This document shows positions 25,706 through 34,112 of a DNA stretch of 64,000 nt, in pieces. Source of the DNA: Neisseria bacilliformis. Lineage in GTDB: Bacteria > Pseudomonadota > Gammaproteobacteria > Burkholderiales > Neisseriaceae. The notes beneath the pieces were generated by a model that saw nothing but the letters and a program-made list of their open reading frames with translations, ran no database searches and was not told where the DNA came from. Made by a program: the position numbers and the translations under genes. Position 1 is the stretch's first letter, and each line of letters starts with the position of its first letter. The stretch covers positions 682,001-746,000 of the forward strand of contig NZ_CP059571.1 in NCBI RefSeq assembly GCF_014055025.1. The letters are read 5' to 3'.

Positions 25706-28030
25706 ATGGCAACCGTTATTGACACCCTGTTTTTGGAACTGGGCATAGATTCGGGCAAATTCGGCATGCAGGCCAAAGAGGCCGAAAGCAGGCTTGACCG
25801 CATGTCCGCCTCATTCGGCAGGGCGGAAAAAAGCGCGGCCAAATCCTCAAAAGGACTGGAAAAGCAGGCCGCGCAGTCCGCCAAAAGCACCAAGCAGGCC
25901 AAAAGCCTGACGCAGGCGACCGGCTCCCTGGCGAAGGGATTTGCCGCCTTTACCGCCTTGGTGATGGGTTCAAACGCACTGGGCAAACTGATTCGCGAAG
26001 GCGCGCAGGCCAACGTCGAACTGGACAACCTGTCCCGCAACATCGGCATCAGCCGCAGCAAACTCCAAGCATGGGGCGGCATGGCGGAAATGGCCGGAGG
26101 AAGCGCGGAAGGCATGAAAGGCAGCCTGTCCGGCCTGAGCATGGGCATTACGCGCCTGACGACTATGGGCGATACGTCCATGGTGCCGTTTTTCAACGCT
26201 TTCGGCGTGGCCTTGCTCAACGCAGACGGCAAAGCACGCGACCTTGACAGCATCATGCTGGATTTGGCCGACCGCTTTTCCAAAATGGACAGGGTGCAGG
26301 CCTACAATCTGGCCAAAAGCATGGGCTTGGACGACGGCACCATCAACACCTTGATGCTCGGCCGTGCCGAAATGGAAAAGATGCTGGAGATGCAGCGCAA
26401 CCTTTACCGTTCCGGAGAAAAGGAAATACAGGTCAGCCGCGAACTGACGCAGGCGCGGGGCTATTTGAACGCACAATGGGACAGTCTGAAAGCCATGCTG
26501 GCCGACGCGCTCGCCCCCGTACTGCTGAAAATCGTCAAAATGGTCAGCGGTTTCGTCGATTACCTGATGAAGCACGAAAACAGCATGAAGCACGTTTTCG
26601 AAGGCTTGGCATTTGTGCTGGGCGCGGTATTGGTCCCCGTCTTTATCGCCGCCGCAGCTTCCCTGCTGGCCTTTATCGCCCCCTTCGCCCCATTCATCCT
26701 TACCGTCGGCGCACTGGGCGCAGCCTTCCTGCTGCTGTACGACGACTACAAAACATGGGCGGAAGGCGGGAAAAGCCTGCTGGATTGGAAACTTTTTGAC
26801 AACTACATCAAGACGTCGAAAATCTCGACAGACAGCCTGGGCAGCGCGTTCGTCTACCTGCTCACAGGCTACACATCATGGGCGGACGCCGCCAACGGCC
26901 TGCTGGACTGGCTCAAACTGAAAGGCTTTATCGACGAGAACGGTTTGTCAATTAAAAGCCTGAAAGAAGGATTCCACAACCTCTATCTGGAAATCAAAAA
27001 CTACCTGATGCCGTATTTCGAAGCTTTGAGCGATACCTTTACCGCCATGATGAACGGCGATTGGGAGGGAATGAAAAAAGGGATGGGGCGGATGGTCAAG
27101 GAAGCCGGAAACGTCGTTACCGACGTTGTCGGCTGGGGGGTGGAACATGCGGCCGGCGTGATAGATACCGCCACCGGCCACGACCCGAACGCGGAAGGCA
27201 GCCTGCAATCACAGGCCAAAAATGCAACCAATGCCGTAAAGCAGATGATAGGCGGTGGGGCGTCTCAAACAATCGAAACCCGACCTATCAAAGGCGCAGT
27301 CAAACTCACTGCACAAGATATTATCGATATTAAAAAAGTTGCAGCTACGGAAGTTGTCGGCGGCCTGAAGGGTGAAGCATTTGACAAACAACTTGCCGGA
27401 GTGGTCGATACCATCCTGAACAGGGTGTATAAAAAAGGCGGAAATGTCCGTGCTGTTTTAAACGAACGTTGGGCGTTCAGCGACATTAACGCACCACGGA
27501 AAAGTGCATATGGAAGCGTGCAGAATGTACCCATGGGCAGGGTCAGCGCGCGCGTCAGCAAAGGTGTGGACGAGCATTTAGCAAAACGTGCCGCAGGCAT
27601 GGCCTCAGTTGTTGGCGGGAATACCCATTATGCCAACCCTTATTTTTTAGGAGAGGCCGGTGCCAAAACTAAAAAATGGGTGCGCGAAGTGGAAAGACAG
27701 GCGAATACCACCGGCCAACGCTTCGGCGCAGGAAAGGCCGTCCATGTGCACGGCACCCCTACTGGCAGCACCGCAGCCCCTGCATTCAGGGTAATACTAG
27801 GGGGGAATCAGGCCGTCGCCGCAGGAGCCCAGCGCGGGATGCAATCCATGCAGCAGGGCGAGGCAGTACGCGCCCAAAACGTAACCAACAACAACCAACG
27901 CACCACGCAGGTTTCCATTAACGGCGGCATACACGTCCAATCGTCGGCAAGCACCATCGCCGGCACGATGGACGACGCATCCGCCGCCACCCGCGACCGG
28001 ATGATGCAGCTTGTGCCGGGGATGGTGTAA
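25706..28030 (+). CDS. Tape measure protein with SleB-like hydrolase domain, 774 aa
   Basis: N-terminal half is Ala/Lys-rich coiled coil (LGIDSGKFGMQAKEAESRLDRM...), then two hydrophobic segments near 310-350. Residues about 530-640 (VAATEVVGGLKGEAFDKQLAGVVDTILNRVYKK to WVREVERQ) look like a SleB/Hydrolase_2 cell-wall hydrolase, which would open peptidoglycan during DNA entry. C-terminal NNQRTTQVSINGGIHV is usual for tape measures. Short for a myovirus tape, implying a short tail. Confidence 0.85.
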   Translation: MATVIDTLFLELGIDSGKFGMQAKEAESRLDRMSASFGRAEKSAAKSSKGLEKQAAQSAKSTKQAKSLTQATGSLAKGFAAFTALVMGSNALGKLIREGAQANVELDNLSRNIGISRSKLQAWGGMAEMAGGSAEGMKGSLSGLSMGITRLTTMGDTSMVPFFNAFGVALLNADGKARDLDSIMLDLADRFSKMDRVQAYNLAKSMGLDDGTINTLMLGRAEMEKMLEMQRNLYRSGEKEIQVSRELTQARGYLNAQWDSLKAMLADALAPVLLKIVKMVSGFVDYLMKHENSMKHVFEGLAFVLGAVLVPVFIAAAASLLAFIAPFAPFILTVGALGAAFLLLYDDYKTWAEGGKSLLDWKLFDNYIKTSKISTDSLGSAFVYLLTGYTSWADAANGLLDWLKLKGFIDENGLSIKSLKEGFHNLYLEIKNYLMPYFEALSDTFTAMMNGDWEGMKKGMGRMVKEAGNVVTDVVGWGVEHAAGVIDTATGHDPNAEGSLQSQAKNATNAVKQMIGGGASQTIETRPIKGAVKLTAQDIIDIKKVAATEVVGGLKGEAFDKQLAGVVDTILNRVYKKGGNVRAVLNERWAFSDINAPRKSAYGSVQNVPMGRVSARVSKGVDEHLAKRAAGMASVVGGNTHYANPYFLGEAGAKTKKWVREVERQANTTGQRFGAGKAVHVHGTPTGSTAAPAFRVILGGNQAVAAGAQRGMQSMQQGEAVRAQNVTNNNQRTTQVSINGGIHVQSSASTIAGTMDDASAATRDRMMQLVPGMV

Positions 28031-28046
28031 AGACATATTAGGACAC

Positions 28047-28658
28047 ATGATGACCTGGAACTCCCTCGGCATCCCGAGCATTCCCAATCTGCCCAAAAAC
28101 GCAGGCGGCGCGCTGATCCAATTCGGCGGTGCCGCCTTGATTCATGCCGCGTTCGGCAACTATTGGGGCATCTTCGGGCAGAACGGCATCCCGCTGCTGC
28201 TCTCCGACAACGTAACCGCTATCAAGCATCAGAACACGTCCAAAGTGTCCGACGCGCCGGTGGAGCAAGGCTCGTTTGCCAGCTACAACAAGGTGGGCGA
28301 CCCCTACACCGTAACCGTGCAGATGAGCAAAGGCAGCGGCGGTGTATTTGCGCGAGGCGCGTTTCTCGCCCTGCTGGAAGCCCTGGCCAAAAGCAACGAC
28401 CTGTTTATGGTCATCACCCCCGAAGCGGTGTATCCCAACTGCGCCATCACCGGCTACGACTACGCCCGCGAAGCAGGCGACGGAGCGCGGCTGTTGAAAG
28501 TGAACATCCATCTGGCCGAAGTGCGGCAGGTGGCGGTGAAATACACCCAAACCAAGCCGGACGGCGCACAGGCGCAAGCGGATGGCGGCAAGGTACAGCC
28601 CAAGCCGATACAAAACAACGAATCCATAGCTTCAGAACTGTACAGGGCTTTGGGCTGA
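28047..28658 (+). CDS. Dit-like baseplate protein, 203 aa
   Basis: Tandem ATG at 28047/28050 after AGGA. Pattern NNVTAIKHQNTSKVSDAPVEQGSFASYNKVGDPYTVTVQMSKGSGG with LKVNIHLAEVRQV matches the Dit-like N-terminal domain proteins that follow tape measures in contractile phages. Forms the ring joining tube and baseplate. Confidence 0.75.
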   Translation: MMTWNSLGIPSIPNLPKNAGGALIQFGGAALIHAAFGNYWGIFGQNGIPLLLSDNVTAIKHQNTSKVSDAPVEQGSFASYNKVGDPYTVTVQMSKGSGGVFARGAFLALLEALAKSNDLFMVITPEAVYPNCAITGYDYAREAGDGARLLKVNIHLAEVRQVAVKYTQTKPDGAQAQADGGKVQPKPIQNNESIASELYRALG

Positions 28659-28670
28659 AATAAAAAAAAC

Positions 28671-28704
28671 GAAACCCCGCAGGGCGGCAACTCTGCGGGG
28701 TTTC
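28671..28704 (+). terminator. Repeated hairpin, copy 2
   Basis: Same 12-bp perfect stem as at 11077 (GAAACCCCGCAG / CTGCGGGGTTTC) followed by TGTATTTAA. Leads into the micro membrane protein at 28742. Confidence 0.6.
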
Positions 28705-28741
28705 TGTATTTAACCCTTAACGGACAAGGATTAAACAATGT

Positions 28742-28909
28742 ATGAATGATAAACGGTTTACTTTCAAAATGCTAGGAGTTTTCCTTATGGAATCGATGAA
28801 CATCAATCCGAAAGAGGTTCGCAGAACCTTTTGGCATGTTGTAGGAGGCTTAGTGCTGTTGATTTTGGCATTCAGGCTACCTGAAATTCTGGCGGTGCTT
28901 TTAAAATGA
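28742..28909 (+). CDS. Micro membrane protein, family copy 2, 55 aa
   Basis: ATG 28742 (MNDKRFTFKMLG) has AAGGA upstream; ATG 28787 is a possible internal start. Ends RRTFWHVVGGLVLLILAFRLPEILAVLLK with one membrane helix. Strongly similar to copy 4 at 38796 (MNDKRFT, RRTFWH-VGG, LPEIL). Stop overlaps the next baseplate gene start, so it is translated within the tail operon. Function unknown. Confidence 0.65.
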   Translation: MNDKRFTFKMLGVFLMESMNINPKEVRRTFWHVVGGLVLLILAFRLPEILAVLLK

Positions 28910-29196
28910 TTTACCAAATCCCCCTGCAAGCCGTGCCGGTGCAAAAGGCCGCCTTCACGCTTGGCGGTCAGGAAATCACCGTTTCCCTGCTGCCGCGCCT
29001 GGGCAGGCTGTATGCCACCGTGTTTGCCGACGGCCTCCCCGTGGTGCGCGAGCGCATCTGCCGCCATGCCGTGCCGCTGGCCAACGAAGCCTACCGCCCG
29101 CTTAACGGCGAGCTGTTTTTCATCGACACGGCAGGTAGTTCCGACCCTGTTTGGCAGGAATTGGGCAGCCGTTTTATTTTGGTGTACCGCTTATGA
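28906..29196 (+). CDS. Baseplate-associated protein (DUF6983 type), 96 aa
   Basis: MIYQIPLQAVPVQKAAFTLGGQEITVSLLPRLGRLYATVFADG with C-terminal FFIDTAGSSDPVWQELGSRFILVY follows the pattern of small baseplate-region proteins next to the hub in this tail type. ATGA overlaps on both sides. Confidence 0.65.
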   Translation: MIYQIPLQAVPVQKAAFTLGGQEITVSLLPRLGRLYATVFADGLPVVRERICRHAVPLANEAYRPLNGELFFIDTAGSSDPVWQELGSRFILVYRL

Positions 29197-30080
29197 GCAT
29201 TCGGGAAAAAATCCTGCGCGTCAGCATCAAACTGGGGCAGGAGCAAGACGTGTGGGACGCAAAAGGCAGCGACACGCTGGTGGCCGAAGGGCTGCGCACC
29301 TCCTGCCAAATCAATTACGGCAACGGCGCGCTGATGCCCAATGCCCGCATCAAAGTGTACGGCCTGAAACTGGACAGCATGTTGAAACTCTTGCGGGTGA
29401 AATGGAACACCGAGCAGGCCATGATGAATCTGGTGCAGGTGGAAGCGGGCGAGGCCGGCAGCCTGAGCGTGGTCTATACCGGCAACATCACCTTTGCCTA
29501 CCCCGAAATGGGCGGTGCGCCCGACGTGTGCCTGGTAATCGAAAGCCACACCGCCGTGCTGTGGCAGCTCAAACCTGCCGAAGCCGTCAGCCACGAGGGC
29601 GAAACCGATGTTGCCCAAGCCATCGAAGCCATCTGCAAACGCATGGGCAGACGCTTTGAGAACAACGGCGTAAAAGCCAAAATCAGTAATCAGTATTTGG
29701 ACAATACCGAACTGGTGAAATTGCAGCAAATCGCCCATCACGCCGACATCGACCTGTATATCGACAACGAAACCGTCGCCATCACCCCCAAAGGGCAGCC
29801 GCGCCCCGGTGAAATCCCCGTCGTCAGCCCGGCCACGGGGCTGATCGGCTATCCGGTGCCCGATTTGCAGGGCGTGAAACTGCGCTGCCTGTACAGCAAA
29901 GCCCTGCGCTTCGGCGGGCTGATGGAAATTTCAGACAGCCTGATTGCCGTGTGCAACGGCCGCTGGCGGGTGTTCGGCCTGAGTTTGGATTTGGAAAGCC
30001 AAGTGCCGGGCGGCAAATGGCTGGCCGACATCAAAGCCGCCAATGTGGAGGATACAAATGCCAAAGTCGCAACAAAATAA
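29193..30080 (+). CDS. Baseplate hub protein (gp27-like), 295 aa
   Basis: Start at 29193 within the previous gene's end. REKILRVSIKLGQEQ, CQINYGNGALMPNARIKVYGL and GLIGYPVPDLQGVKLRCLYS are typical of hub proteins that hold the spike. Next gene is the spike, overlapping by 23 bp. Confidence 0.75.
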   Translation: MSIREKILRVSIKLGQEQDVWDAKGSDTLVAEGLRTSCQINYGNGALMPNARIKVYGLKLDSMLKLLRVKWNTEQAMMNLVQVEAGEAGSLSVVYTGNITFAYPEMGGAPDVCLVIESHTAVLWQLKPAEAVSHEGETDVAQAIEAICKRMGRRFENNGVKAKISNQYLDNTELVKLQQIAHHADIDLYIDNETVAITPKGQPRPGEIPVVSPATGLIGYPVPDLQGVKLRCLYSKALRFGGLMEISDSLIAVCNGRWRVFGLSLDLESQVPGGKWLADIKAANVEDTNAKVATK

Positions 30081-30771
30081 TTGGGCGCAATACCGCCCCG
30101 AACAGACACAAGGCGGCGCGGGGGAAATCGGCGCAATCGTGTCGGGCATCGTCTCGCGCATCCAAACCGTAACGCTGGTGCGCGTGGTCAAAACCAAATC
30201 GGGCGGACTTGCCCCTGTCGGCCTGGTGGACGTGCAGCCATTGGTTGCCCAAATCAGCGGCGACGGCACGGTTACGCCGCACGGCATCATCTACAACGTG
30301 CCGTATTTCCGTTTGCAAGGCGGTGGCAATGCCGTGATTATCGACCCCGAGCCGGGCGACATCGGTATGTGCGGCTTTTGCAGCCGCGATATATCCAGCG
30401 TCAAGCAGAACAAAGCCCCGTCCGCCCCGCAGAGCCGCCGCCGCTTCGATTTTTCAGACGGCCTCTACTTCGGCGGCTTCCTCAACGGCACGCCCAAGCA
30501 GTATATCCGCTTCAAAGACGGCGGCATCAAAGTGTTTTCCCCCGGCGACATCGAACTGGAAGCCGCCAACATCCGCCTCAACGCCCAAGGCGCGGTCAGC
30601 AGCACCTCCGCCAGCTTCCGGGCCGACACCCAAACCACCGCCCGATTCAGCGGCGGCGGAGGCATCCGGGCCGACGGCGACGTGGTGGCCGGCAACATCA
30701 GCCTGCAAAACCACGAGCACAACGGCGTGCAGCCCGGCGGCGGCAACACAGGCAAGCCGCAGGCCGTCTGA
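30058..30771 (+). CDS. Baseplate spike (gpV/gp138-like), 237 aa
   Basis: N-terminal OB-fold region (IVSRIQTVTLVRVVKTKSGGLAPVGLVDVQPLVAQ, GDIGMCGFCSRDIS) and beta-helical repeats ending in NHEHNGVQPGGGNTGKPQAV. The HEH triad near the tip is the usual iron-binding motif of contractile-tail spikes. It pierces the outer membrane. Confidence 0.85.
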   Translation: MPKSQQNNWAQYRPEQTQGGAGEIGAIVSGIVSRIQTVTLVRVVKTKSGGLAPVGLVDVQPLVAQISGDGTVTPHGIIYNVPYFRLQGGGNAVIIDPEPGDIGMCGFCSRDISSVKQNKAPSAPQSRRRFDFSDGLYFGGFLNGTPKQYIRFKDGGIKVFSPGDIELEAANIRLNAQGAVSSTSASFRADTQTTARFSGGGGIRADGDVVAGNISLQNHEHNGVQPGGGNTGKPQAV

Positions 30772-30775
30772 AACC

Positions 30776-30821
30776 TTGACACAGGCCGTCTGAAAACCTT
30801 ATATTTCCTGTACGTAATATA
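30776..30821 (+). promoter_or_regulatory. DinJ-YafQ promoter and palindromic operator
   Basis: TTGACA (30776-30781) and TATATT (30800-30805) with an 18-bp spacer. TATATT (30800-30805) and AATATA (30816-30821) form a palindrome over the -10 region, the expected place for antitoxin autoregulation. Confidence 0.6.
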
Positions 30822-30836
30822 CACAGGAGCAAAGCC

Positions 30837-31124
30837 ATGACTGCCACCAACTACAACATCCGCATCGACCGCGACCTGCGCGACCGCGCCTTCGCCGTAT
30901 TTGAAAGCTACGGCCTCGCCCCCGCGCAGGCCATCAAACTGTTTCTCAACCAAGTGGCCGACACCCGCACCGTGCCGCTGTCGTTCGACTACAATGCCGG
31001 GCACGTTTTCAATGCCGCCGCCCGCCAAAGCCTGATTGAGGCAAGGAAAGAGTTTGAAACGGCTGCACGCTATCCGGGCGTGGAAGAAGCCGTTGCCGCC
31101 ATGCGGGAGATTGCCGGTGAGTAA
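30837..31124 (+). CDS. dinJ: DinJ/RelB-family antitoxin, 95 aa
   Basis: CAGGAG precedes the ATG. N-terminal ribbon-helix-helix (TNYNIRIDRDLRDRAFAVFESYGLAPAQAIKLFLNQV) is typical of DinJ/RelB. Binds its operator and the YafQ toxin encoded next, whose start overlaps this gene's end. Confidence 0.85.
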   Translation: MTATNYNIRIDRDLRDRAFAVFESYGLAPAQAIKLFLNQVADTRTVPLSFDYNAGHVFNAAARQSLIEARKEFETAARYPGVEEAVAAMREIAGE

Positions 31125-31389
31125 ACGTGAAATAGCTTTCGGCAGCGGTTTCAAACGCGACTTGAAAAAGCAGTTCGCGCAGCTTGCCAGCGCAGAATGG
31201 GCGGAAGTGTTGAACTGTTTGGTACAAGATGCGCCGCTGCCCGAAAAATACCGCGATCATCCGCTGACGGGCGATTTCAAAGACTACCGCGAATGCCACG
31301 TCAAACCCGACCTGCTGCTGGTTTACGCCAAGCGGGGCAATGCCCTGCATCTGGCCAGACTTGCCTCGCACGCCGAACTGTTCGGCTAA
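31117..31389 (+). CDS. yafQ: YafQ-family mRNA interferase toxin, 90 aa
   Basis: GTG 31117 overlaps the antitoxin stop and gives the family length. Conserved FKRDLKK and the catalytic region DHPLTGDFKDYRECHVKPDLLLVY, with C-terminal ASHAELFG, include the His/Asp residues used by YafQ. A ribosome-dependent ribonuclease. The module is inserted between spike and wedge genes. Confidence 0.85.
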   Translation: MSKREIAFGSGFKRDLKKQFAQLASAEWAEVLNCLVQDAPLPEKYRDHPLTGDFKDYRECHVKPDLLLVYAKRGNALHLARLASHAELFG

Positions 31390-31405
31390 ACTACCCACCA
31401 CCCAT

Positions 31406-31426
31406 CCGCCTGAATGGCGGTTTTTT
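31406..31426 (+). terminator. Terminator after YafQ
   Basis: CCGCC and GGCGG with a TGAAT loop, then six T. Ends the toxin-antitoxin transcript. Confidence 0.8.
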
Positions 31427-31480
31427 GTTGCCTAACTCATTGAGTTTCTTTCACTCCGCGAATTAGCGGAGTGGATTTAT

Positions 31481-31509
31481 TTGACAATTTGGAACAATTG
31501 AAATATGAT
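31481..31509 (+). promoter_or_regulatory. Promoter for C4-like RNA locus B
   Basis: TTGACA (31481-31486), 17-bp spacer, TATGAT (31504-31509): a near-perfect sigma-70 promoter. A stem ACTCCGC/GCGGAGT (31453-31472) lies just upstream. Predicted start falls at the first target copy. Confidence 0.75.
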
Positions 31510-31514
31510 GAAGC

Positions 31515-31685
31515 TTCCTAACAAAAGCTACTGCACCGCGCCAGTTGCGCGATTTTTCATATCTCAATTTCCCCGTAGGGCGTTTCAGACGGCCTATTCA
31601 AGTTCCAATGGGGGTTGCGAGTACCGGTAACGGCTCGGCACATCTAGCTTTGTGTAGGACAACCCCCGCCCGATTTCGGGTTTTC
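31515..31685 (+). ncRNA. C4-like antisense RNA leader, locus B
   Basis: First target copy TCCTA...AAAGCTA at 31516-31530. Main fold: GGGGGTTG (31610-31617) with CAACCCCC (31660-31667); inner hairpin CGAG-TA-CCG-GTAA-CGG-CTCG (31618-31637); second arm carrying TAGCTTT (31645-31651) and TAGGA (31655-31659). These are complementary to AAAGCTA (31698-31704) and TCCTA (31690-31694) at the ribosome-binding region of the gene at 31709. CCCG-ATTT-CGGG-TTTT (31669-31684) is a terminator that would release a short RNA. Architecture equals the P1 C4 RNA. Confidence 0.75.
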
Positions 31686-31708
31686 TCAATCCTAAAGAAA
31701 GCTAAAAA

Positions 31709-32506
31709 ATGAACTCTATCCAAATTTCAAACGTTGTTATTAACCAAACTAAAAGCCTGTACAGCCTGAATGATTTGCACAAGGCGAGCGGCGGCCAGAA
31801 AAAGCATGAGCCGCACCAATGGTTCAGAAACGTCCAAACCCAAGACCTAATCGCCGAAATCGAAGCCCAAGGCGGGCAGGCCGTGCAAACCGTCAACGGC
31901 GGCACACGGCGCGGAACATATGTCTGTAAAGAGCTGGTAATCGCCTACGGCATGTGGATCAACGCCGCCTTCGCCCTGCAAGTCATCCGCGCCTTTATCG
32001 CCGCCCAAGAGCAAGGCAGCCTGAAAATCAGCCCCGCGCAAAAACAGCAAATCCAAGCCGCCGTTATGGCGCGGCATCATCGGACGGGAGAACACTGGCA
32101 GGAAATCTACCGCAAACTACACAGCTTCCTGCACGTCAACAGCTACCACGAAATCGACACCCGCGACTTCGAGCGTGCCATCCAATTTCTCGGCAGCATC
32201 CCAGACACCCCCGCCCCCGTGCAGGCCTTGCAGTTCAGCGAACGCGAAATTACCAACTTCGGCACGGTCGTCTATTACCTTGACTGGGCAACCCGCCAGC
32301 TTCATGCCCTAAGCGAGCCGCTGAAACAGCTTGGCGCCCACAAGCAAGGCGTGGCGGCATGGACGTTGTGGCACGAAGCGCAGAACTGGCTGCAAGCCAG
32401 CCGCGAATCGTTGGAGCGCGTCGCCCCGCAAATGCAGGACAGTTGGTACCGCCGCCATCTGGCCGACAACTTCGAGCGCATGAACAACCTGCCTTATCTC
32501 AACTAA
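31709..32506 (+). CDS. KilA-N antirepressor-like protein B, 265 aa
   Basis: N-terminal KilA-N domain almost identical in pattern to protein A (LYSLNDLHKASGGQKKHEPHQWF, GTYVCKELVIAYGMWINAAFALQVIRAF). C-terminal half: IYRKLHSFLHVNSYHEIDTRDFERAIQFLG and YYLDWATRQLHALSEPLKQLG, aligned with protein C at 38990. Translation is predicted to be blocked by the C4-like RNA in its leader. It would antagonise a repressor to promote lytic growth. Confidence 0.8.
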   Translation: MNSIQISNVVINQTKSLYSLNDLHKASGGQKKHEPHQWFRNVQTQDLIAEIEAQGGQAVQTVNGGTRRGTYVCKELVIAYGMWINAAFALQVIRAFIAAQEQGSLKISPAQKQQIQAAVMARHHRTGEHWQEIYRKLHSFLHVNSYHEIDTRDFERAIQFLGSIPDTPAPVQALQFSEREITNFGTVVYYLDWATRQLHALSEPLKQLGAHKQGVAAWTLWHEAQNWLQASRESLERVAPQMQDSWYRRHLADNFERMNNLPYLN

Positions 32507-32580
32507 GGCTGTTACCTGAAAAGTAGCCGCCTGCCCCGCCTGTCTCACACAGCGCGGGGTATTCGTGCTGGAGAAACCGC

Positions 32581-32928
32581 ATGAACACCCTCTACCTCAA
32601 CCCCGACACCTGGGATTTGACCCTCGATGCCGCCGGAAACATCGCGCTGGCCAAAGACCCCTACGCCAAAGCGCAGGACGTCGCCTCCGCCGCCCGCCTG
32701 TTTGCCGGCGAGCTGTATTACAACACCGCCAAAGGCATCCCCTATTTCGACGAAACGCTGGGCAGAAAGCAGTCGTTTGCCCTCTACCGCCACCGCCTCG
32801 TCCAAGCCGCCCTCAGCGTGCCGGGCGTGCTTGCCGCCGACGTTGCCATCGAGCAGCAGAACGGCCGCATCCTCTCCGGCCGCCTCACCTTTACCGACAA
32901 GCAGCAAACCCACGAGATAACATTATGA
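32581..32928 (+). CDS. Baseplate wedge protein (gp25/W-like), 115 aa
   Basis: MNTLYLNPDTWDLTLDAAGNIALAKDPYAKAQDVASAARLFAGELYYNTAKGIPYFDETLG is a common sequence type for small wedge proteins in this phage group. The stop overlaps the baseplate J gene start. Preceded by GGAG. Confidence 0.75.
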   Translation: MNTLYLNPDTWDLTLDAAGNIALAKDPYAKAQDVASAARLFAGELYYNTAKGIPYFDETLGRKQSFALYRHRLVQAALSVPGVLAADVAIEQQNGRILSGRLTFTDKQQTHEITL

Positions 32929-34112
32929 GCAGCCACGTTCCCCCCATCCGCTTCACCCCGCAGGGCTTACAGATTCCCTCCGAAACCGAAATCCTGCAAG
33001 GTGTGCTGGCCGACATCGACGCGGCCTTCGGCGGCGGCCTCAACCTCAATCTGGAAACGCCGCAGGGGCAGCTTGCCTCCTCGCTGGCCGCCATTATTGC
33101 CGACAAAAACGACCTTATCGCCGAGCTGGTGAACCAAGTCCACCCCGACTACGCCGACGGCATCATGCAGGACGCCGTCGCCAAGATTTATTTTTTGGAG
33201 CGCAAACCCGCCGCCGATTCCACCGTGGACTGCGAATTTACCGGCCTGCCCGGCACGCAGATTCCGCAGGGCTTTATCGTACAGGACGCCGACGGCAACA
33301 ACTGGACGCTGCAACAGCCCCTCGGCATCCCCGCCGGCGGCATGGTAACGGGGCGGCTGGCATGTTCAGGCAGCCTTACCGCCCCCGCCCACAGCGTCAA
33401 CCGCATCTACCGCTCGCTCGTCGGGCTGGACAGGGCCGACAACCCCCGCGCCGCCGTTCCCGGCAGGCCGTCTGAAAGCCGTGCCGAGTTTGCCGAACGC
33501 CGCCGGCGCAGCGTGGCGGTGAACGCGCAGGGCACGGTGCAGGCGGTGTATGCCAACGTGTTCGCGCTGGACGGCGTGCGCGACGTGTATGTGGCCGACA
33601 ACCCCAAAGGCCAAAGCGTGCAGCTCGGCGCCAGCCGCCACACGCTCAAACCGCACAGCATCTATGTGGCGGCGGTGGGAGGCAGCGATAAGGAGATTGC
33701 CGAAACCATCCTGCGTTACGCCGGCAGCGGCTGCGATTTCAACGGCAACACCGAAATCACCGTGTACGACGAAAATTACAGCGCGCCCAAGCCCGCCTAT
33801 CAGGTGTCCTTTATGCGCCCGGCCGAATTGCCGGTGTATTTCCGCATCAAAGTGGAGCGCGGCGCGACACTCGGTTTTCAGACGGCCTTAAAGCAGGCGG
33901 TGATTGACGCCTTCAACAACGGCCGAGCCCGTATCGGCGCGACGCTCTACGCCATCGGCTACGTTCAGCCGCTGGTGCAGGCCGTGCCCGACATCCGCAT
34001 CCTCGACGTGGAAATCGGCTTGTCTGCAAACGCGATGGGCAACACCGTGGACGTCGGCATCGACCAAACGCCCGTTGTCCGCGCCGGACACATCGAAGTG
34101 GTGAACGTATGA
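32925..34112 (+). CDS. Baseplate J-like protein, 395 aa
   Basis: ATGA start overlap. Baseplate_J features: TEILQGVLADIDAAFGG, LASSLAAIIADKNDLIAELVNQVHPDYADGIMQDAVAKIYFLERKPAADS, ESRAEFAERRRRSVAVNAQGTVQAVYANVFALDGVRDVYVADNP. Main wedge component controlling sheath contraction. Confidence 0.9.
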   Translation: MSSHVPPIRFTPQGLQIPSETEILQGVLADIDAAFGGGLNLNLETPQGQLASSLAAIIADKNDLIAELVNQVHPDYADGIMQDAVAKIYFLERKPAADSTVDCEFTGLPGTQIPQGFIVQDADGNNWTLQQPLGIPAGGMVTGRLACSGSLTAPAHSVNRIYRSLVGLDRADNPRAAVPGRPSESRAEFAERRRRSVAVNAQGTVQAVYANVFALDGVRDVYVADNPKGQSVQLGASRHTLKPHSIYVAAVGGSDKEIAETILRYAGSGCDFNGNTEITVYDENYSAPKPAYQVSFMRPAELPVYFRIKVERGATLGFQTALKQAVIDAFNNGRARIGATLYAIGYVQPLVQAVPDIRILDVEIGLSANAMGNTVDVGIDQTPVVRAGHIEVVNV

